DNA of 14,026 nt, from assembly GCA_009602725.1 (NCBI GenBank), contig WELB01000063.1:40035-54060 (forward strand), read 5' to 3'. This DNA is from Spirogloea muscicola. Lineage: Eukaryota > Streptophyta > Zygnematophyceae > Spirogloeales > Spirogloeaceae. Below the pieces are notes generated by a model. The model saw only the letters and a program-made list of their open reading frames with translations, had not been told where the DNA came from and ran no database searches. Positions 8,749 through 14,026 of the stretch are shown here, piece after piece (the first letter of the stretch is position 1; each line of letters begins with the position of its first letter). The position numbers and the translations under genes were made by a program.

Positions 8749-9191
8749 CAACAAGCTTGCAGGGTATACATGGAACACTGACTGCCCTCGTTACAACTTA
8801 GCAACGACAAGCAAGCATTGCCTCTTACCTGGCGACACATGACCTGACCACCATTTGACTAAGGAATGCTGAGCTTGGCTATCAGGCATTTGCGTGCCTT
8901 GCCCTTGCATGTGCACGATTGCTGCGAGGCTTAACAGCCCCCCAACCAAGTAAAGTATCTTCTTTGGTCAAGGCGCGCAGTACTCAGAAAGCTCGTGCAC
9001 ACAAGGCTTCCAGGGCCTACAGCAAGGCTGGTTTGTGAACATTGGGCTACTGAACTGTACACAAGAAGAGAGATGGTTGCCGAGAAGAGGAGGTGACACT
9101 TAGGTCAGAAGAATAGTGGGTCAGGAGCAGATAAGGCGGAGGCAGCTGAGTGTGGAAGCTAAGGAAGGAAATGTGAAGCAGGGGAAGAGTG
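8749..9191. other. Convergent intergenic spacer between genes 3 and 4
   Basis: 443 bp between the stop of the NmrA-like gene and the stop of CCT2, holding both 3' UTRs. No coding or repeat sequence was recognised. A TTACA at 8791-8795 reads TGTAA on the minus strand, the chlorophyte polyadenylation signal, about 400 bp after the CCT2 stop; a single 5-base match is weak evidence. Confidence 0.5.
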
Positions 9192-12100
9192 TCACATGTG
9201 CTCTTCTCGGCGGCGAGGGGCACACTTTATTATCTCATCAACTCGGATGATCATCTCTGCAGCCTCTGTTGCGGATAGCAGGACAGCTTGTTTCACTTTG
9301 AAGGATTCAAAAATGCCCCGATGCTCCATATCGCCCATCTGCAGTACCAACAGGGGCATGCACCTCAATGTGAGCAAAGGCAAGACCTCAATGGAGGAAG
9401 CTGTAGCAGCAAGAAGAGCTTGCAGTAGGTAAACAGCGATCTGTGGTCAAGTGATGCTGTCCACTGCTGTGAGCTAACTACCTGGCCAGTGATGACGTCA
9501 ATGCCTGACGTGCAACCCTCGTGGCTGTGAGCAGCTCGCAGTTGCGACACCAGGTCGGCACTGTCCAAGCCTGCGTTGTCAGCGATAGTGGTAGGTATTG
9601 ATCTTAGGGCTGCACCAAACGCCTCAATGGCAAGTGACTTCTTGCCAGCGGTTCTCCTAGCCAGCTCATCGACTTGGCAAGACATCATCATCTCAGGCCA
9701 TCCTCCTCCAAAAACAACTCGAGAATCCCCAATGGTTTGAGAAAGCACGCAGAGTGCGTCATGTAAGGAGCGCTCAGCTTCGTCCAGGACATGTGAGCTG
9801 CAGGAAGATTGACCACAACAGCTGCCACCTGTGAGATGCTTGGTGGCTATTAATTTGACTACTTGCACTGGCCAGGACGTCCCACAGCGGCACAAAATCT
9901 CCAACCGCACCGCCAGCCGCCAAAGCTCACTCGGCATTGCTCACCCAAGACTAGGTATCTTGCAGGGCTGCAAGCACCAGGTACCATTGCACATGTCAAG
10001 TCAAGGTCTGCACCTGGCGCCGCGGAGGATGATGGTACACGCCTCACCAAGCTCAACACCCGAGAATCGAATGACGCGGTCCTCACCAATCATGACCTCC
10101 TCAATGAGGTCACAATGCCCCAACTTCACTGAAGCGGGGTCGTCAAAAGTCGATGTGATCTCGCCTCCGGTGACCAAAGCCAGCCTCTCAATCCCGTCAA
10201 AGTCAGCATGCTCAATAGCCATGATGCCGGCGTCAGCAAAAATTTCCTCAGGGAAGTTGTAGATGAGCTGCCGATTGATGAAGCAACTGACGCCGTGATT
10301 GATTATCTTCTCCACCTTGGCCCGCATCTTCTCCTTCTCAGCTGCTTCAATGGCCGCCACCTGCCGCATGATGGGATGCTGGGCATCTGAGCTGCATGCA
10401 AGGAGGTGTGCTCCTGAGAGAGAAGTGAGGCTGCAGCAAAACCTGCCCAGCAAATACAAGCACAATCAGCAACTAACCTTTGACATAGAGTCCACACGCA
10501 CACGAGAGCCATAGATTTTGATTTTGTCTGTATCCATTGCAGTGTTGGCCACCAGTATCTTGGCATTCTCTATCCGCTTTGGCTGACCAACTCCAATCTT
10601 CTTGTCAAGAATGAACCTGCGAAGTAGCACAAATTCGTAAACTGCAAACTCATGCAAGCAGTAAAATATCCCTTCAGTTGCCGTGTCTAAGTTAGCCACA
10701 ACAGAAGGGGCCACTTGATGGCAAACGTCGTATTCAAGGCTGTAGCATGAATATGAGAGGACCTGTAACATGCATCATGCATATTGTTTGGTGGCTTGAC
10801 AATCATGGACTCGACTACGGAAATTCAGTTGGGGAAAAGCTGCACACCCTTCATCTAGGTATGATTCTTTGAGGGATCCACCTGCCTTCTTGATGATCTG
10901 GATGGCCTCCAAATTCCCGCTTCCCTGCATGGCTTCCACAGTGGCGAGTGGACTCATACCCTGGCCTTTCACTCACTCGCAGCAGGACCAGCCAGGGCTA
11001 TGGGCAAGAGCACTTGCCTTCAGGCGCATGACTGCGTCCACCGCAAGCTTGGCAAAGTGCTCCTTGTCCTGAGACAATATCTTGGAGCTCAGCGTGGTCA
11101 TTGCAATATTCAGCAGGTCCTGCCGAAATTTGTCTGTCAAAGCCGTCAACACACGGGAGTGTAGCAAGGTCAGGCGCAAGTGCTCGCACTGTGCTGCACA
11201 CAGAAGCAAGTCCCTTGAAGTCTTTGGGAGCTGTAGCCTGCATCAGGACTTTGCTGCAGAGACCAGCACACCTGGATCCGCGCTGTTGTTTTGAGTGCCC
11301 TTTTCGAGGGCCTCACGTGCGCAACTTGCCGCCATTCGGTAACCTGATAACAACCCACAACACAGGAGCTCAAGGCTGGCCGCTCGCTCCTGCGCCTGCG
11401 CAGTTACTCATCAAGTTGAGACACTCTGAGAGGAGCAGGTCCAGGCAGAGCACCAATGAAGGAGTGGCCAGGCTTCGGTGACCAACCGGCAATGATCGTC
11501 ATTGGGTGGATCTTCTGAGCAGTGAGCTTTTCTGCCTCGCGCAGCAGCTCCCCTGCCAGTACGACGACAGAGGTTGTGCCGTCGCCCACTTCGTCATCCT
11601 GCACCTTGGAGATGTCTGCAGCCGCAGAGAGGGGCGGCCGAGTTGCAGCCAGCCGAGGCAAGTGAGCAAGCTCCTGCTTGTACTGGGGCACCGTGCCCCC
11701 GAACCGTAGACAGGGCCTGCTCCCAACTCTCGACAGTCACCCCACTGAGGCTCACCGACAAGGACCTTGGCGGCGGGGTTGTCGACGTGAAGGGACTTGA
11801 GGATGGTGGCGCCGTCGTTGGTGACCATGATGCTCTGCCCGCGCCCCGTGCTCTGCAGAATCTTGTCCTGCTCGCGAGCGGCAGTGCATGGGACCGCAGG
11901 CCCAGTGAGTGCCCCACGAAGGGTCGCAGTGATTCACCACTCCGGCGTCGCGGCGCAGGAGAAGCGGACGGGAGCAGCGCCTGCTGAGACGGCGGAGGGC
12001 GGAGGCGCGCAGGACGTGCCAGCCAAGGCAAGCGAGCGTTACCATGCCTTTGGGGCCCAGCGTGGTCTTGACCAGATCGGCGATGGCCATGGCGCCGACG

Positions 12101-12376
12101 TACGAGGACTGCACGAGCGGCGCAGCGGCGGGGGTGAGAAGCGCGGGAGGGAGGCGAGGCGGAGGGGCGGCGGGCGAGCGGGGGGAGGGCGTGGGGTGCG
12201 AACCATGCGCGCGCGCTCGCCCTTCTCCTCCGAAGCCTCCTCCTTGAGCAGCGGGCCCTGCGCGCCAGGCGAGCAAGCGGAACCCCGGTGAGGCGCCGCG
12301 GCGGGGCGGCGCGACAGCAAGCGGCGCGGAAGAGGAGCACACGGGGGTGAGGGCGCACGCCGGGGTGGGCGGCCAT
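9192..12376 (-). CDS. CCT2: T-complex protein 1 subunit beta (CCT2), 12 exons
   Basis: Beta subunit of the eight-membered cytosolic chaperonin CCT/TRiC, which folds actin, tubulin and other proteins by ATP hydrolysis. Exons (minus order): 12376-12359, 12257-12204, 12108-12043, 11867-11756, 11615-11487, 11343-11272, 11133-11018, 10924-10848, 10616-10478, 10360-10014, 9797-9482, 9338-9192; 530 residues plus TGA, the family's usual length. Seen in order: [52 protein letters not shown], catalytic loop [218 protein letters not shown]. All exon phases agree. Intron 10925-11017 has GC-AG borders. The first 18-base exon (MAAHPG) is the weakest call: no ATG lies in frame in exon 2, and this ATG (GCCATGG) is the nearest that splices in phase. 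Confidence 0.96.
10925..11017 (-). other. GC-AG intron in CCT2
   Basis: The minus-strand exon ends CGCCTGAAG and the intron starts GCAAGTGCTC, the textbook GC-donor sequence; the acceptor is CATGCAG before GGAAGC. The joint gives [13 protein letters not shown], exactly the conserved CCT2 sequence. There is no GT donor that preserves it. Confidence 0.9.
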
Positions 12377-12443
12377 GGCGCCGGCTGCGAAGTGCCGCGG
12401 GTGAGGGTACGGGGGGTTTAGGGAGGGGCCCTGCTTCTTAAGT
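12377..12443 (-). promoter_or_regulatory. Presumed CCT2 5' UTR/core promoter
   Basis: Only 67 bp separate the CCT2 ATG from the repeat segment K3. In gene orientation the stretch holds CCCTAAACCCCCC at 12423-12411, 35-47 bases before the ATG, resembling the telo-box-type elements of plant translation-gene promoters. One copy of a short C-rich word is weak evidence. No TATA-like box was seen. Confidence 0.35.
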
Positions 12444-12584
12444 TTCCTCCCCTCAGCTCATCTGACTTCCTACTGCTGACACGGGGTTACTAAGAGCGCC
12501 CTGGCTGTCTAGCCTGTGGCTCCGTCATGAACACCTGTACGCATCTGGCTGGCTTTCACAGCCGCTCTTTTAATATCAGCAGCC
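12444..12584 (+). repeat. Terminal segment K3 beside the CCT2 start
   Basis: Inverted match, roughly 89 per cent by eye, to K2 at 5608-5751. It includes a loose hairpin GGCTGGCTTT-CACAGCC at 12547-12563. In element orientation it is the 3' end of a plus-strand copy whose tail is missing: the sequence before it is already the CCT2 promoter. It is therefore either a heavily 5'-truncated insertion or was cut by a rearrangement. Confidence 0.88.
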
Positions 12585-12898
12585 CCTTTACCTCTTAAGT
12601 GCTGTGGAAAAGGGAAGGCGCGCGCGGTGCGCTTGAAAGTTGAAAGGAAGGCCAATTCTAGCCTAACAAATGTCCTGGTAAATGTGAATGTGGAAGGCCA
12701 GCCTTAAGGCCTTAAGAATGAAATGGGTGATGATTAGTGCGCAGGGCGGAAACGGGGCGCCGGGAGTGCAGGCGGAGAGTGGAGAAACGAGAGGGGAAGG
12801 CGGCGCGCGGTGCGCATGCAAATGGAAGAAGAAGAAGAAGAAAGGGAAAGGGAGGCCAAGCCAGGCCAGTGCAGTGTTTAGCAGTCGTCGGAGGAGGC
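12585..12898. other. Unassigned segment between K3 and copy T4
   Basis: No gene recognised. Holds two direct copies of a G+C-rich word, GAAGGCGCGCGCGGTGCGC at 12614-12632 and a one-base-longer form at 12796-12815, and a (GAA)6 microsatellite at 12825-12842. The same word occurs inverted at 13792-13810, upstream of T5, which suggests that this segment is a more 5' part of the repeated element. Confidence 0.5.
12825..12842. repeat. (GAA)6 microsatellite
   Basis: Six perfect GAA units. A simple repeat with no inferred function. Confidence 0.9.
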
Positions 12899-13425
12899 GG
12901 GTTACGCAGTCCGCCAAGCGGCGGGCGCAAAGGAACGGAAATACTCGGATCACCCCGTGGGCGACGAGTTTGTCCCACTCGCCGTCGACGTACACGGAGC
13001 CTTGGGCACAAAATGGCTTGCCCTGCTTCACCACCCTGCGTGGCGAGCAGTGGCCCGCCGCCACAGGCAGCAGGGCGAGCCTGGCTTCAATGTCGCCGGG
13101 TCCCTCGCTCAGGTCTTCCGGATGCGCTTGGCCATCTCTTTTGCAGCGGTCCCTTGCCTTCGCGGTTCACTTACGCGCAGGCCGTGCTTTGGCGGCGGCC
13201 TCCCGCTTCCGTCAGGGCGACGTCTATCCGCCTGCTAGTTATTCCGACTTGCATCTACAGACTAGAGGTAAGTGAGAGTCCCCTTTGCTGCTGTCTTAGT
13301 ACTTTGCACTCCGGCTCCTTCAGACCTTGTCCATTAGTGTGGGCTGCCCTCTCCCAGCCACCAGTCAATCTGGCCCCGCTTTTCTTCTATGGGCGAGCCC
13401 TTCTTTCGTGTGGGCAAACAAGCAA
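12899..13425 (+). mobile_element. Retroelement-like remnant, copy T4 (longest coding tail)
   Basis: Plus strand from 12899: GYAVRQAAGAKERKYSDHPV, GDEFVPLAVDVHGALGTKW, LALLHHPAWRAVARRHRQQG, EPGFNVAGSLAQVFRMRLAI; then a frameshift near 13140-13150 and LLQRSLAFAVHLRAGRALAA, ASRFRQGDVYPPASYSDLHL, QTRGK and a TGA at 13273-13275. The tail resembles C-termini of non-LTR/DIRS-like reverse-transcriptase polyproteins (pattern A..A...K..Y, F.PLA..T.G..G, R....S..L.RS...A...R). That likeness is from general knowledge, not a search. The 3' flank at 13276-13425 has CCGGCTCCTTCAGACCTTGT and a hairpin at 13341-13359. The terminal codons of this copy also form AGAG-GTAAGT, a good splice donor. Confidence 0.72.
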
Positions 13426-13741
13426 CTAGTGCAGTGGCCACACCCTATAACGAAAGCGCGTCCAAATTGACTGGTGGCTGCGAGAGGCCAGCCCAAAGGA
13501 ATGGACAAGGTCTGAAGGAGCCGGATGGGGCAGAAAGCAGGGTTCTTTGGGCTGGCTTTGCCAGCTCCTCTTCTCTATGGGCGAGCACTTTCTTCTTAAG
13601 ACGGCAGCATGGGGGCTCTCAGCAACCTCTAGTCAGTAGATGCAAATCGGAATAGCTAGCAGGCGGATAGATGTCGACCTGACGGAAGCCGGAGGCCGCA
13701 GCCAAAGCGCGGCCTGCACGCAAGTGAACTCGCGAAGGCTG
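13155..13741. repeat. Large imperfect palindrome formed by T4 and T5
   Basis: The arm 13155-13275 (T4 coding end) matches the reverse complement of 13615-13741 (T5 coding end) with few differences. The inner arm 13312-13385 matches the reverse complement of 13440-13525 (for example CCTTCAGACCTTGTCCATT and CAGCCACCAGTCAAT). The right side carries about 90 extra bp at 13528-13615. The centre is near 13410-13440. The two copies meet tail to tail. Confidence 0.85.
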
Positions 13742-13760
13742 CCATGACCTCGCCTGGCTG
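13426..13760 (-). mobile_element. Retroelement-like remnant, copy T5
   Basis: Minus strand: VHLRAGRALAAASGFRQVDI, YPPASYSDLHLLTRGC, TGA at 13621-13619. Upstream homology fades near 13742-13760. Downstream is the 3' flank, with a hairpin at 13551-13565 set in the opposite sense to the one at 13476-13493, so the flank carries an internal inversion or a second inserted piece. Confidence 0.7.
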
Positions 13761-14026
13761 CCCGACCAGCATGGTGTCGTCCGCATGTCGTGCGCACCGC
13801 GCGCGCCTTCTCTCCTGACCGCAGCCACCGCGAGTTTTCAAGGCGCACGGACGGAAGGCGGGAGGCGGAGTCGGAGAGGCGAGAGCGAGGCCGGGCGTCG
13901 GCTGGGCGGCCCGGCGCTGGCCCGGCGCTGGCCGCCGGGGACCCCCAACCGTCTAGCCCCCGGCCTGACGGCCCCCCGTCCATCGCTGTCTGCCCCCGCG
14001 GCCCCCCCGCCCCCCCCCCGCGCGGC
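13761..14026. other. GC-rich unassigned right end
   Basis: Very GC-rich, ending in poly-C tracts. Contains the inverted copy (13792-13810) of the GAAGGCGCGCGCGGTGCGC word and an 11-bp unit, CCCGGCGCTGG, twice in tandem at 13910-13931. Minus-strand frames are open here but show only Ala/Pro/Arg-rich composition, as expected from GC content alone. By analogy with the other genes, such GC-richness could mark the 5' region of a gene beyond the window; nothing proves it. Confidence 0.4.

Noticed and set aside
12663-13064. Minus-strand frame with GKPFCAQGSVYVDGEWDKL
   Set aside because: Looked protein-like, but it is exactly antisense to the T4 coding tail, whose plus-strand reading is confirmed by T3.
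12301-13810. A transposase gene or terminal-inverted-repeat DNA transposon explaining the inverted copies
   Set aside because: No transposase motif seen, and the inverted arms are coding tails plus 3' flanks of the same family, not short termini around a central gene.

Overview
The window is nuclear DNA of a green-lineage eukaryote, most likely a chlorophyte (perhaps trebouxiophyte) alga. Every gene is cut by many short spliceosomal introns. The chaperonin subunit follows land-plant and algal CCT2 in wording (EEKGERARM start, [10 protein letters not shown] end). Gene 5' ends are very GC-rich. Nothing bacterial, no RNA gene and no CRISPR array was seen. Genus cannot be fixed without a search.

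Four genes could be rebuilt exon by exon. (1) 48-2306, plus: a prolyl 4-hydroxylase, 5' end outside the window, 7 visible exons. (2) 2989-4763, minus: a 227-aa SixA-type histidine phosphatase with a likely organelle presequence, 6 exons. (3) 7105-8748, plus: a 307-aa NmrA-like atypical short-chain dehydrogenase, 6 exons. (4) 9192-12376, minus: the complete 530-aa CCT beta subunit of the cytosolic chaperonin, 12 exons. Genes 1/2 and 3/4 are convergent pairs sharing short 3' intergenic spacers. They share no obvious pathway; this is an ordinary housekeeping neighbourhood.

The unusual part lies in the two 5'-side intergenic blocks, 4884-7095 and about 12444-13810. They are built almost entirely from decayed, truncated copies of one retroelement-like repeat. 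Seven copies or pieces of its C-terminal coding tail can be read (consensus words PLAIDTHGALG, GSLAQVFRMRLAVS, LQRSLARAVHLRAGRA, YSDLLLLTRG followed by a stop). Downstream of the tail comes a 3' flank full of small GGCTGGC/GCCAGCC hairpins, then a terminal segment of about 145 bp. Copies T1, T2, T3, T6 and T7 lie on the minus strand between genes 2 and 3. T4 and T5 face each other tail to tail after gene 4 and form a large palindrome. Repeat-derived DNA comes within about 10 bp of the start codon of gene 3, 68 bp of gene 4 and 121 bp of gene 2, so these promoters probably lie in or beside it.

Two introns use GC-AG borders. Splice sites were chosen by reading frame, phase and fit to family sequence recalled from general knowledge; no alignment or transcript data were available.
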